A stretch of 64,000 nt of DNA, taken from positions 186,001 to 250,000 of the forward strand of contig CAJTIU010000003.1 in assembly GCA_910576335.1 (NCBI GenBank), given 5' to 3'. The notes beneath the pieces were generated by a model, which was given only the letters and a program-made list of their open reading frames with translations, was not told the origin of the DNA and searched no databases. This document shows positions 26,100 through 35,128 of this stretch, piece by piece (positions within the stretch are counted from its first letter, which is position 1; each line of letters opens with the position of its first letter). The stretch comes from Lachnospiraceae bacterium (GTDB lineage Bacteria; Bacillota; Clostridia; Lachnospirales; Lachnospiraceae). Position numbers and translations under genes: made by a program.

Positions 26100-26136
26100 G
26101 TAAAGCCGCCTGGCTTAATGATCTTTCCCTATCGAC

Positions 26137-26165
26137 AATATATCATACTCTTCCCCATGAAGCAA
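26137..26165 (-). promoter_or_regulatory. Promoter of the toxin mRNA
   Basis: On the minus strand TTGCTT (26160-26165) and TATATT (26137-26142) have a 17-base spacer. The predicted start is near 26130, giving a leader of about 95 bases before the toxin ATG. Confidence 0.6.
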
Positions 26166-26204
26166 TATCTTTTATATGCAATCATACTCTGAAACCCCTT
26201 TAGG

Positions 26205-26236
26205 GTTAAGCGGACGGTTAGTCCGTGAATAGTAAC
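26205..26236. repeat. Family 3 end fragment
   Basis: GCGGACGGTTAGTCCGTGAATAGTAAC matches the right end of the element at 14113-14285. The rest of 26166-26347 is plain A+T-rich leader ending in AAGGAGG before the binding-protein gene. Confidence 0.7.
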
Positions 26237-26347
26237 CCATAGGGTAAGTGGCAAAAATTTACGGTTTTAGGTCAAAAAAACGTATTTATTCATTCTTATC
26301 CTGATGTTATTCTATATAAAATATTAATTTTAAGGAGGAATGAAGAC

Positions 26348-27682
26348 ATGAAAAGAAAACAGGCGGCTGCGCTTGGCCTTGCGGCAGTTATGGCGGTTTC
26401 CATGTGTGCCTGCGGCAATTCAGAAAAAAAGGAGAGCAAATCAGAGGGCGGCGGGGCATCAGATGAAAAGACCATTACATACTGGAATATCGGTACGGAG
26501 GATCCGGATCAGTCCATCCTGAAATCGGCGGTGGATTATTTTAATGAGAATTCTGATTCGGGTTATCAGGTGGAGATGACGTCAATCCAGAATGACAAGT
26601 ATAAAGAGAAACTTGTCATCGCCATGAGCTCGGGTGAGTGCCCGGATATGTACACGAGCTGGACAGGCGGGCCTTTGCAGGAGTACATTGAATCAGGGTA
26701 TGCCCAGCCGGTTACAGATCTTTATAAGGAAAAGGGTCTGGACAAGATCTATATGGAAAGCGCAACCGCGCAGGCATCTTTTAACGATGAAATCTATGCT
26801 GTTCCGATATTAAATGTGGCAATTAGCGGTATCTTCTACAACAAAGACATGTTTGACAAGTATAGTCTGAAAGAGCCGGAGACAATCTCGGATCTTGAAA
26901 ACATATGTGAGACTCTGAAGAAGAATGATATTGTACCGTTTGCACTTGCTAACAGCACAAAATGGCAGGGTTCCATGTATTATCAGGGGCTTGCAACACG
27001 ATATGCAGGACTGGATGATTTTAGGGCTGCCTTTGACGGAAGCGGATCCTTTGATGCAGAATGTTTCAAGTATGCAGGAGAAAAGATTCAGGACTGGGTG
27101 AAGAAAGGATATTTCCCGGAGGGTGTAAATTCACTTAGCACGGACGACGGGCAGGATAAGCAGCTTCTGTATCAGGAGCAGGCTTGTATGTTCTATTCTG
27201 GATCCTGGTATACAGGGACGATCAAATCCGACAGCGAGGAATTTTATAATAAGCTTGGATGGTTCCCGTTCCCGGCGGCAGACGGCGTAGATAAGGGAGC
27301 AGAGTACGCTTCTATCTGTAACGGTACAATCGGAGACCAGTTTATTTCCTTTAGCTGTAAGGATGACAAGCTAAAAGCTGCGTTTGACTGTGTATCCTAT
27401 TATTCAACAGAGGAAAGCATCAACAATATGGTAGACAATGGGAAGATTCCTCCGGTTGCAGGAGTGCAGGAGAAACTTTCAGATCCGCTTTCACTGGAAA
27501 TCTGCCAGTTTGCGGAAAGCGCAACGGATGTCCAGCTGTGGTATGACCAGTATCTTCCATCATCTGTTGCAAATGCACATCTGGATTCATGCCAGGAACT
27601 TTTCGGCCTGACCATGACGCCAGAGGACGCATGTGCGGCAACACAGGCGGCTATGCAGGAGTATATTGCAGATAAAGAATAG
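26348..27682 (+). CDS. Sugar ABC transporter substrate-binding lipoprotein (family 1)
   Basis: A 444-residue lipoprotein: signal peptide with lipobox SMCACG, a short Ser/Gly/Glu linker, then a family 1 solute-binding fold (TITYWNIGTEDPDQ, MSSGECPDMYTSWTGGPLQEYI, YAVPILNVAISGIFYNKDMF). It should capture an oligosaccharide; given the GH3 xylosidase and GH10 xylanase downstream, xylo-oligosaccharides are likely. TAAGGAGG lies upstream. A strong hairpin after the stop separates it from the permeases, so it can be made in excess. Confidence 0.92.
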   Translation: MKRKQAAALGLAAVMAVSMCACGNSEKKESKSEGGGASDEKTITYWNIGTEDPDQSILKSAVDYFNENSDSGYQVEMTSIQNDKYKEKLVIAMSSGECPDMYTSWTGGPLQEYIESGYAQPVTDLYKEKGLDKIYMESATAQASFNDEIYAVPILNVAISGIFYNKDMFDKYSLKEPETISDLENICETLKKNDIVPFALANSTKWQGSMYYQGLATRYAGLDDFRAAFDGSGSFDAECFKYAGEKIQDWVKKGYFPEGVNSLSTDDGQDKQLLYQEQACMFYSGSWYTGTIKSDSEEFYNKLGWFPFPAADGVDKGAEYASICNGTIGDQFISFSCKDDKLKAAFDCVSYYSTEESINNMVDNGKIPPVAGVQEKLSDPLSLEICQFAESATDVQLWYDQYLPSSVANAHLDSCQELFGLTMTPEDACAATQAAMQEYIADKE

Positions 27683-27717
27683 GGGATCAGGGATTCGGGA
27701 GAATACGTATGTAACGG

Positions 27718-27757
27718 ACCGCGTGGCTCAGGTAATACAACAGGCCACGCGGTTTTA
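27718..27757 (+). terminator. Intra-operon attenuator between binding protein and permeases
   Basis: ACCGCGTGGC (27718-27727) pairs perfectly with GCCACGCGGT (27744-27753), followed by TTTAT. The permease start is only 22 bases downstream, so partial read-through is expected. Confidence 0.75.
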
Positions 27758-27775
27758 TGAAAGGAGAAAAACAAT

Positions 27776-28687
27776 ATGAATAAGAACAAGAATTCACTTG
27801 AAGCAAATAACAGAAAAAGTGTTGCGATCACTGCTGTTATTTTTCTTCTGCCTGTTATACTCTTTCTGGCGGTGTATGTCTTATATCCGATTATAGATAC
27901 ATTTGTGATCAGTACCTATAAGTGGAACGGTATATCGGCAAACCGGGATTTTGTGGGCTTGAAAAACTGGAAACGACTGCTTGAGGACACAAAGTTCTGG
28001 GCTGCGTTCTGGCATAATATTGTCATTATGGTTGTGTCTGTTGTCATTCAGATTCCGCTGGGGCTGGCACTTGCAACGTTCCTCAATTTCTTCACGAAAA
28101 AAGTAAGAATATCCCGGGTTTTTAAGACTGTCTGGTTTTTCCCGTACCTGATGTCCTCTGTAGCCATTGGTTTCCTTTTTACCTATGCGCTTGCTACGAA
28201 TGGAGGAATCATCAGCACCATATCAGGGTGGTTTGGAGGACAGAATATTGACCTGCTGGGGAATCCAAAGACAGCGCTTCTTACGATTATCCTGATCGTT
28301 TCCTGGCAGTTTACTCCATTTTATATGGTTTACTGTATGGCGGGGTATTCTGGTATTTCCGATGATATCTATGAAGCATCTGTGATTGACGGAGCCACAA
28401 GAGGACAGTATTTCTGGAAGGTTGCGCTGCCTCTTCTGAAACCTTCCCTGATCAGTGCGGCAATCCTGTCTATGGTGGGATCCCTGAAGTACTTTGATCT
28501 GATCTATGTTATGACAAATGGAGGACCTGGTTCTTCTACAGAGCTGATGGCTACTTACATGTACAAATTCTCTTTCAGTCAGTTTAACATGGGTTATGGT
28601 TCAACAGTGGCGGGCGGAATGTTCATTCTGATTACAGCTGTTGCCCTTCTGACAATGAAAGGCTTAAATCGCGGAGGTGAAGAGTAA
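27776..28687 (+). CDS. Sugar ABC transporter permease (MalF-like)
   Basis: A 303-residue permease with six main helices. The EAA loop that docks the ATPase reads DDIYEASVIDGATRGQYFWKVALPLLKP in the C-terminal third. It pairs with the next permease, whose ATG overlaps its stop by one base (TAATG). No ATPase gene is present in this locus, so a shared MsmK/UgpC-type ATPase elsewhere is presumed, as is common for such importers. GAAAGGAG precedes the start. Confidence 0.93.
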   Translation: MNKNKNSLEANNRKSVAITAVIFLLPVILFLAVYVLYPIIDTFVISTYKWNGISANRDFVGLKNWKRLLEDTKFWAAFWHNIVIMVVSVVIQIPLGLALATFLNFFTKKVRISRVFKTVWFFPYLMSSVAIGFLFTYALATNGGIISTISGWFGGQNIDLLGNPKTALLTIILIVSWQFTPFYMVYCMAGYSGISDDIYEASVIDGATRGQYFWKVALPLLKPSLISAAILSMVGSLKYFDLIYVMTNGGPGSSTELMATYMYKFSFSQFNMGYGSTVAGGMFILITAVALLTMKGLNRGGEE

Positions 28688-29553
28688 TGAAAGGTAAAGA
28701 GGGAAAAAATACGATTAAAAAAACAACCGTAAAGGGACATGTCTCATGGATCATTGCCTGTGTGCTGGCAGCCTTCTGGCTTTTGATCACCATACTGCCG
28801 TTTATTTTCATGGTGCTTAATTCCTTTAAGGATAAATTTGAGATGCTCGTAAAGGGGATCTTCCAGCTGCCTGACAAATTTAATACAACTAATTATTCAG
28901 AAGTTCTTAATGGCAGATTCTTCCATTATTTTATGAATTCCATTATTGTGCTTACGATTTCCCTTGTTGTACTTTTGTTTATTTCGGCATGCGCGGCGTA
29001 CCCTCTGGCGAGGTTTAAGTTCAGGCTGAATGGGTTTATTTATGGCCTGATTGTAGCATGTATGTCAATTCCGATCCATATTACATTAATTCCTGTTTTT
29101 AAATTGTCCAAATCTATCGGATTATATGATACAATATGGGCATTGATAGGTCCTTATATTGCGTTTGGAATACCGATCTCAGTGTTTATTCTGACAAGTT
29201 TTATGAAGGAAATCCCAAAGGAGATTGAAGAGGCGGCCGCCATCGACGGGTGCAGCAGGTTCAGGATGTTCTTTTCCGTGATACTGCCGCTATCGAAGCC
29301 GGGTCTTTCTACGCTGGCAATATACAATGGTGTTACGATGTGGAATGAATTTTCCTTCGCATATACACTGACCCAGTCTCCTGAGGCAAGAACCCTTCCC
29401 CTGGCAGTATGGGACTTCCAGGGCCAGTATTCCATGAACATACCAATGATTATGGCAGTGCTTACACTGACCATACTTCCGATGATTATATTATATATTT
29501 TCATGCAGGAGAAACTGGTAAAAGGCATGATGGCAGGGGCAGTAAAAGGATAG
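28687..29553 (+). CDS. Sugar ABC transporter permease (MalG-like)
   Basis: A 288-residue permease with six helices; the EAA motif is KEIEEAAAIDGCSRFRMFFSVILP. The C-terminus (QEKLVKGMMAGAVKG) is the standard end of MalG/LacG proteins. Together with the preceding gene and the binding protein it forms the importer. GAGGTGAAGA lies within the end of the upstream gene. A sensor kinase gene follows after 18 bases. Confidence 0.93.
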   Translation: MKGKEGKNTIKKTTVKGHVSWIIACVLAAFWLLITILPFIFMVLNSFKDKFEMLVKGIFQLPDKFNTTNYSEVLNGRFFHYFMNSIIVLTISLVVLLFISACAAYPLARFKFRLNGFIYGLIVACMSIPIHITLIPVFKLSKSIGLYDTIWALIGPYIAFGIPISVFILTSFMKEIPKEIEEAAAIDGCSRFRMFFSVILPLSKPGLSTLAIYNGVTMWNEFSFAYTLTQSPEARTLPLAVWDFQGQYSMNIPMIMAVLTLTILPMIILYIFMQEKLVKGMMAGAVKG

Positions 29554-29571
29554 ATAAGCTTACATGCGGGG

Positions 29572-31353
29572 ATGATAGTTATGAGAAAGAAAAAGGTGAT
29601 GCAGAAATTCAGCAGGCAGAATTTAGATACAAAGCTGCGGTGGTATCTTTCTGTGCTTTTAGTTGCAATAGCAGTCGTTGTAGCATCCATCCTCGCTGCA
29701 TTTTCAGCCCGGTCATCCTATAAAAAGACAGAGGAGATGGCAAAGTCGCAGCTGTCTTTTGTGGCAAATACTTATAAAAACTGGCTGGATAACAATAACA
29801 TGATGCTTGTGGCACTGCAGATGACTCCCGCCATACAGGAATTTTGTTCCCTGAAGGATCATTCAAATCCCGAATACAGCATAGCAAGGTCAAGTGTGGT
29901 CGAAAGTATTATGACGCAGATTAACATGAATATGGATATTAACTTTATCAGTGTCATTAATCAGGAGCTGGATTCTTATGTATACAGCGGCAATATGACA
30001 ATTACTAAGACTAGATTTGACGAGGCTTACCGGAAAAGCTATGAGATCAGCGAAAGGGCGCGACCCCAGGGAACGGTCCGGATTGATTTTGGAAATCAGT
30101 TTATAGGAGGTACGAAATATACCGTAACCTTTTATCAGCCTGTCTTTTCCACACAGCGCCTGGGAGAACAGCTTGGGATGCTGTGTATCAATATGAATGA
30201 CAACATGTTGAAAACAATGGGAAATACGAATTTTGAGGTGGCACAGGTCTGTCTTGTAAACCAGAAAGGAGAGATTATCTCGAATCAGGGAGAGTCGCTT
30301 CTTACAGGTGAAAAGCAGGTAAAAGGCCTTGATTTCTCCGGAAGAGACAGGGGCAATATTTACCAGGATGGAAAATATTATTTCTATCAGAAGATAGAAG
30401 GATGGCAGTATTATAATGTTGTTGTGATTCCTGCCTCCTATTTTTACCACTCTGCGATTCCTATGGTGGCGCTGCTGCTTGCGACAATGGCGGCATTGCT
30501 GGTGACTAGCATTACAGGTGTGAGAAGAATCGTGAAGATGAATTACGAACCGCTTGCGATGGTAGTCAGCGCCATGGATCATATCTCTGATCAGGAGCTG
30601 GATTACCGGATTTCCACAGAGGATATGGGCGCGGATTTTGAAAAGCTGGGGCAGGGCTTCAACTCCATGATGGATGATATTGCGAAGCTGATGGATCAGG
30701 TGAGAAGAGAACAGCACCAGCTGGACCAGATCCGTTTTAATGAACTACAGTCGCAGATACAGCCGCATTTTCTGTATAATACACTGGAGTGTATTCACTG
30801 GCAGGCAAGTGCTGACGGGAATAAAAAGGTATCGCAGCTGATTCTGGCGCTTGCATCCTATTACCGGTTATCCCTGAGCAAAGGGAAGGATATCCTTCCT
30901 CTGAAAGAAGAGCTTGAACATGCGAAGATCTATCTGATGATTCAGAATCAGAGGTTTGGCAATGTGATTAAATATTATATAGAGATTCCGGAATCGCTGC
31001 ATTATGTGCGGATTCCAAAGCTTACGCTCCAACCGCTTGTAGAGAATTCTATTTATCATGGAATCCGGACAAAAGAAGGCGGCGCCGGGATTATCTGTAT
31101 CTCAGCTATAGAAAAAAACCGCCAGGTGATTGTAACGGTAGAGGACAGCGGGACTGTCATGACGCAGGAACAGATCGACCAGATTAACCATTCTGTGTGG
31201 GAATACGGGGAGAAACTGGGGTATGGGGTGAATAATGTGCATAAACGCATACAGCTGGCATTTGGAGAGCAGTATGGCCTGAAATATAAGCTGAACCAGA
31301 ATGGAGGCACTACTGTACTTATTTATTTGCCGAAGGATGACGGAGTAAAATAG
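29572..31353 (+). CDS. YesM-family sensor histidine kinase
   Basis: A 593-residue membrane kinase. Helix 1 at about residues 22-45 and helix 2 at about 295-318 bracket a dCache-like extracellular sensor; a HAMP region follows. The phospho-acceptor is H399 in QIQPHFLYNTLECIHW (His_kinase family), and the ATP site shows LVENSIYHGI and GYGVNNVHKRI. It should sense an extracellular sugar and phosphorylate the YesN-like regulator encoded next. The usual pairing with a sugar ABC importer is kept. GGGGATGATAGTT precedes the ATG; a GTG-type start is not needed. Confidence 0.93.
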   Translation: MIVMRKKKVMQKFSRQNLDTKLRWYLSVLLVAIAVVVASILAAFSARSSYKKTEEMAKSQLSFVANTYKNWLDNNNMMLVALQMTPAIQEFCSLKDHSNPEYSIARSSVVESIMTQINMNMDINFISVINQELDSYVYSGNMTITKTRFDEAYRKSYEISERARPQGTVRIDFGNQFIGGTKYTVTFYQPVFSTQRLGEQLGMLCINMNDNMLKTMGNTNFEVAQVCLVNQKGEIISNQGESLLTGEKQVKGLDFSGRDRGNIYQDGKYYFYQKIEGWQYYNVVVIPASYFYHSAIPMVALLLATMAALLVTSITGVRRIVKMNYEPLAMVVSAMDHISDQELDYRISTEDMGADFEKLGQGFNSMMDDIAKLMDQVRREQHQLDQIRFNELQSQIQPHFLYNTLECIHWQASADGNKKVSQLILALASYYRLSLSKGKDILPLKEELEHAKIYLMIQNQRFGNVIKYYIEIPESLHYVRIPKLTLQPLVENSIYHGIRTKEGGAGIICISAIEKNRQVIVTVEDSGTVMTQEQIDQINHSVWEYGEKLGYGVNNVHKRIQLAFGEQYGLKYKLNQNGGTTVLIYLPKDDGVK

Positions 31354-31356
31354 ATG

Positions 31357-31420
31357 TAACTTTTACTCCTGAATCATGTTCTCATGGTCAGCGCAGCAAG
31401 TGCGCGGACCTGTCTGAACT
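31357..31420. repeat. Family 3 remnant between yesM- and yesN-like genes
   Basis: Read on the minus strand, CATGAGAACATGATTCAGGA matches the interior of the family 3 elements at 14170 and 57900 (GAGAACATGATGCAGGAGTG). It fills most of the 95-base gap between the two-component genes. Confidence 0.55.
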
Positions 31421-31448
31421 GTTACAGATAGATACCAGTGAGGTGGGG

Positions 31449-33005
31449 ATGATGTACAAAATTTTAATTGTAGATGATGAGGAAATGATAAGGAACGGTA
31501 TTAAGGCAGTGATTCCCTGGAACGAGATTGAAATTGATAATGTGGAGCTTGCATCTTCCGGGAAAGAGGCTCTCACGCTGATCCGTAGAAAACCGCCGGA
31601 TATTCTGCTTACGGATATCAGTATGACAGAGATGTCAGGGCTGGATATGGTGGAAGAGGCAAACACGCTGTGCAGCAATATGAAGGTTATTGTGCTGACT
31701 GGTTATGACAGCTTTGAATATGCAAAGCAGGCATTGAAGCTCAGGGTAGATGATTTCCTGCTGAAGCCCATTGCAGAGGATACATTAAAGGAATGTATCT
31801 GGAAACAGGTACAGGAGCTTAAGGAATCGGCGCAGAAGTCGGACGAGGAATCAAGAAACCGGAGGATGGAAGGAATCAGAGACCAGCAGAAACTGGAGAA
31901 GGTACTGCAGAGTCTGCTGCATCATTATAAGGCAGAGGCGCTGGAGGAGATTGAGCAGGAATATCATTATCCGCTGTACGAGAATATGGCGGCAGCTGTT
32001 CTGATGCCTGCCCGTTATTCGAATGCAGAGGCGGGAATTAAGATTTCATCAGAACAAAGGATGATACAGCTGTGCATAGAATATGTCGATGTGAAAAAGC
32101 TTGGCATTTCCTTTTGGGATGAGGACGGCAATCAGATTGTAGTCGCCCTGTATTCTGACAGATGCAGCTCTGACGGCGTGGATGTTATACGTAATCTGGC
32201 GTACAGAATCCGGGATGAGGTGGGATATATGCCTACAACAGCTATCGGAAGTGTAGTGCAGGGAATGGAGAAACTGAAAACCTCCTATCAGGAAGCAGTA
32301 TATATGATTGAAAACGAACAGAAGCAGTTTACGGATGTTCTGCTGTCGCAGTCTCTGAGAAAAAAGAATACCCTTTTCAGGGATGTCTATAATCTGTTTT
32401 TGGATGAAATGAATAATCATGTGCAGCAATATGCGTATGTTATGAGAGTCTATGATTCATTCTGCAAAGCAGTTAAGGCCTATAATCTGTCAGATACCTA
32501 TGTGCAGAAATGCTGCTTTAACATGGCGTCGCAGATTTATTACACCTGTTTCAAACAGGTTGGTTCGAAGCCGGAATGCTCCCTGGAGATGCTTGCAGAC
32601 TCCATCAGGGGGAACAGTGTGGAGGACTGCTGCGAAATCACGGGACAATTTCTGACAAGAATGCTGAAGCAGAAAAAAGGAGAACATGAACTGATTGAAA
32701 GGGCAAAACTATATATTGACGAAAGAATTTCAGAGGAGATATCTGTCTCTGCGCTGGCGGCGGAGATGAATGTGTCCCTAAGTTATTTTTCACGACTTTT
32801 TAAGAAGGTAACAGCAGAAGGATGCAATGAGTACATTATGCGTAAGCGGATGGAAAAGGCAAAGGTTCTGCTTGACACCACGAATTTTGATGCAAATGTA
32901 ATTGCGGGGATGGCCGGGTATAACGATTCCAATTATTTTTCAGTAACCTTTAAAAAATTTTATGGAATATCGCCTACCCGGTACCGTAATCAAAGAAAGG
33001 GATAG
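31449..33005 (+). CDS. YesN-family response regulator (receiver plus AraC domain)
   Basis: About 518 residues. The receiver domain begins MYKILIVDDEE, with the phosphorylated Asp in DILLTDISM near residue 55 and LTGY and KPI loops. A long variable middle leads to a C-terminal AraC-type double helix-turn-helix (ISVSALAAEMNVSLSYFSRLFKKV ... ANVIAGMAGYNDSNYFSVTFKK). GAGGTGGGG lies before the two ATG codons at 31449 and 31452; the earlier GTG is rejected. It probably activates the transporter and glycosidase genes around it. Confidence 0.93.
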   Translation: MMYKILIVDDEEMIRNGIKAVIPWNEIEIDNVELASSGKEALTLIRRKPPDILLTDISMTEMSGLDMVEEANTLCSNMKVIVLTGYDSFEYAKQALKLRVDDFLLKPIAEDTLKECIWKQVQELKESAQKSDEESRNRRMEGIRDQQKLEKVLQSLLHHYKAEALEEIEQEYHYPLYENMAAAVLMPARYSNAEAGIKISSEQRMIQLCIEYVDVKKLGISFWDEDGNQIVVALYSDRCSSDGVDVIRNLAYRIRDEVGYMPTTAIGSVVQGMEKLKTSYQEAVYMIENEQKQFTDVLLSQSLRKKNTLFRDVYNLFLDEMNNHVQQYAYVMRVYDSFCKAVKAYNLSDTYVQKCCFNMASQIYYTCFKQVGSKPECSLEMLADSIRGNSVEDCCEITGQFLTRMLKQKKGEHELIERAKLYIDERISEEISVSALAAEMNVSLSYFSRLFKKVTAEGCNEYIMRKRMEKAKVLLDTTNFDANVIAGMAGYNDSNYFSVTFKKFYGISPTRYRNQRKG

Positions 33006-33007
33006 AA

Positions 33008-35128
33008 ATGGATAGACAGAAGGCAAGAGAAAAGGCGGAAAGACTTGTGCATGAGATGACAATTGAGGAGCGTGCCGGTCAGCTTAAATTTGACGCACCC
33101 GGGATAGAAAGGCTTGGGATTCCTACGTACAACTGGTGGAATGAAGCGCTCCACGGAGTCGCAAGAGCCGGAACTGCGACAGTATTTCCGCAGGCAATTG
33201 CCCTTGCGGCAATGTTTGATGTCGAAGCAATACAGAGGATTGCAGATGTAATTGCCGAGGAGGGGAGAGCGAAATACAATGCGTTTTCGAAAGAAGGGGA
33301 CAGAGATATATACAAAGGACTTACTTTCTGGTCACCGAATGTCAATATTTTCCGTGACCCGAGATGGGGCAGGGGGCATGAGACTTACGGCGAGGATCCG
33401 TATCTTACCTCGCGACTGGGGGTTGCTTTTGTAAAGGGGCTTCAGGGCGAGGGGGAGACGATGAAGGCTGCGGCATGTGCAAAACATTACGCAGTGCACT
33501 CTGGACCGGAGGCGCTCCGCCACGAGTTCGATGCAGAGGTTTCTTTAAAGGATTTGTATGAGACGTACCTTCCGGCGTTTGAGGCGCTTGTGAAGGAGGC
33601 GGATGTGGAGTCTGTGATGGGAGCTTATAACAGGACAAACGGGGAGCCCTGCTGCGGCAGCAGGACGCTGCTTTCGGATATTCTCCGGGATGAGTGGCAG
33701 TTTAAAGGACATGTCGTGTCAGACTGCTGGGCAATCCGGGATTTCCATCTGAATCACGAAGTGACGGCAGGGCCGAAGGAGTCAATTAAAATGGCGCTGG
33801 ACGCTGGCTGTGACTTAAACTGCGGCTGTACCTATGCATACGTGACGGCGGCTCTTGATGCCGGGCTTATAACGGAGGAGCAGATTACCGAAGCCTGTAT
33901 CCGTCTGTACACAACAAGATTTCTACTTGGCCTGTTTGACGGAAGCGAATATGATCAAATTCCCTATGAGGTGATTGAGTGTAAGGAGCACAGGCAGCTT
34001 GCCGTTGACGCGGCGGGAAAGGGAACGGTTCTTCTGAAAAATGACGGGATTCTTCCTCTGGATAAAAAGACGATACGTAAAATTGCGGTAGTAGGGCCAA
34101 ATGCGGACAGCAGAACCGCGCTGATGGGAAATTATCACGGTACTTCTTCCAGATGCACAACTCTGCTGCAAGGTATACAGAAGGAAGCAGGCGATGAGAT
34201 CCAGGTGTTTTATTCCGAGGGCTGCCATCTGTATAAAAATAAGGCAGAGCCCCTCGCATGGGAGGATGACAGGATCTCAGAGGCAGTTACCGCCGCAAAG
34301 CACAGTGACGTGGTCATTGTTGTACTGGGGCTTGATGAGACGATTGAGGGGGAAGAGCCGGATGAGGGCAATGAGGGTCAGGCAGGTGATAAGGAAACGC
34401 TGAGGCTTCCACATTGCCAGCAGAGGCTCTTAAGAGCTGTGGCGGAAACCGGAAAACCAGTGGTTACAGTCCTGATGTCGGGAAGTGCTATAGACCTGAG
34501 GTATGCGGACGGGCATACAAATGCAGTGCTCCAGGCATGGTATCCAGGAGCGGAAGGCGGAACAGCGGTTGCGGATATCTTATTTGGCAGACGTTCTCCA
34601 GGCGGGAAGCTCCCGGTGACATTTTACCATGATACAGAAGGGCTCCCAGAATTTACAGATTATTCCATGAAAAACAGGACCTACCGTTATATAGAACAGG
34701 AACCCTTATACCCCTTTGGATTCGGTCTGACCTACGGGCATGCGGCAGTGACGGAGGCACATCTGACGGAAGCAGCGGATCCGCAGAAGAATCTGTCTGT
34801 AAGCTGTACCATTGAAAATACCGGGACATCAGATGTGGAGGAAGTAGTACAGGTTTATATTAAGGACAGGAAATCCAGGTATGCGGTAAGAAACCACAGC
34901 CTTTGCGGGTTCTGGAGAGTGATGGTCAGGGCAGGAGAAAAGCTGGAACTGGAGCTGGAGATTGATAAAAAGGCCATGACGATTGTGGACGAGGAAGGCA
35001 GGCGTTATGTTGACAGTGACCAGTTCTCTCTTTATGTGGGAACATCCCAGCCGGACCAGAGAAGTATTGAGCTGATGAAGGTGTCCCCGGTTGAAATTCC
35101 GGTTCACCTTAAGGGTGACAGGGCATGA
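33008..35128 (+). CDS. GH3 family beta-xylosidase
   Basis: A 706-residue cytosolic GH3 enzyme (no signal peptide). Seen: KFDAPGIERLGIPTYNWWNEALHG, SPNVNIFRDPRWGRGHETYGEDP, ACAKHYAVHSGPE, and the nucleophile Asp in VVSDCWAI (D239). A GH3 C-terminal domain and a fibronectin-III-like tail (VSCTIENTGTSDVEEVVQVY) follow. The YNWWNEALHG wording is typical of xylan 1,4-beta-xylosidases. It should release xylose from imported xylo-oligosaccharides. It starts two bases after the regulator stop and overlaps the lipoprotein gene by 4 bases. Confidence 0.92.
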   Translation: MDRQKAREKAERLVHEMTIEERAGQLKFDAPGIERLGIPTYNWWNEALHGVARAGTATVFPQAIALAAMFDVEAIQRIADVIAEEGRAKYNAFSKEGDRDIYKGLTFWSPNVNIFRDPRWGRGHETYGEDPYLTSRLGVAFVKGLQGEGETMKAAACAKHYAVHSGPEALRHEFDAEVSLKDLYETYLPAFEALVKEADVESVMGAYNRTNGEPCCGSRTLLSDILRDEWQFKGHVVSDCWAIRDFHLNHEVTAGPKESIKMALDAGCDLNCGCTYAYVTAALDAGLITEEQITEACIRLYTTRFLLGLFDGSEYDQIPYEVIECKEHRQLAVDAAGKGTVLLKNDGILPLDKKTIRKIAVVGPNADSRTALMGNYHGTSSRCTTLLQGIQKEAGDEIQVFYSEGCHLYKNKAEPLAWEDDRISEAVTAAKHSDVVIVVLGLDETIEGEEPDEGNEGQAGDKETLRLPHCQQRLLRAVAETGKPVVTVLMSGSAIDLRYADGHTNAVLQAWYPGAEGGTAVADILFGRRSPGGKLPVTFYHDTEGLPEFTDYSMKNRTYRYIEQEPLYPFGFGLTYGHAAVTEAHLTEAADPQKNLSVSCTIENTGTSDVEEVVQVYIKDRKSRYAVRNHSLCGFWRVMVRAGEKLELELEIDKKAMTIVDEEGRRYVDSDQFSLYVGTSQPDQRSIELMKVSPVEIPVHLKGDRA

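Noticed and set aside
26166-26347. Riboswitch before the sugar-binding protein gene
   Set aside because: No known aptamer pattern; the stretch is A+T-rich with only a family 3 scrap.
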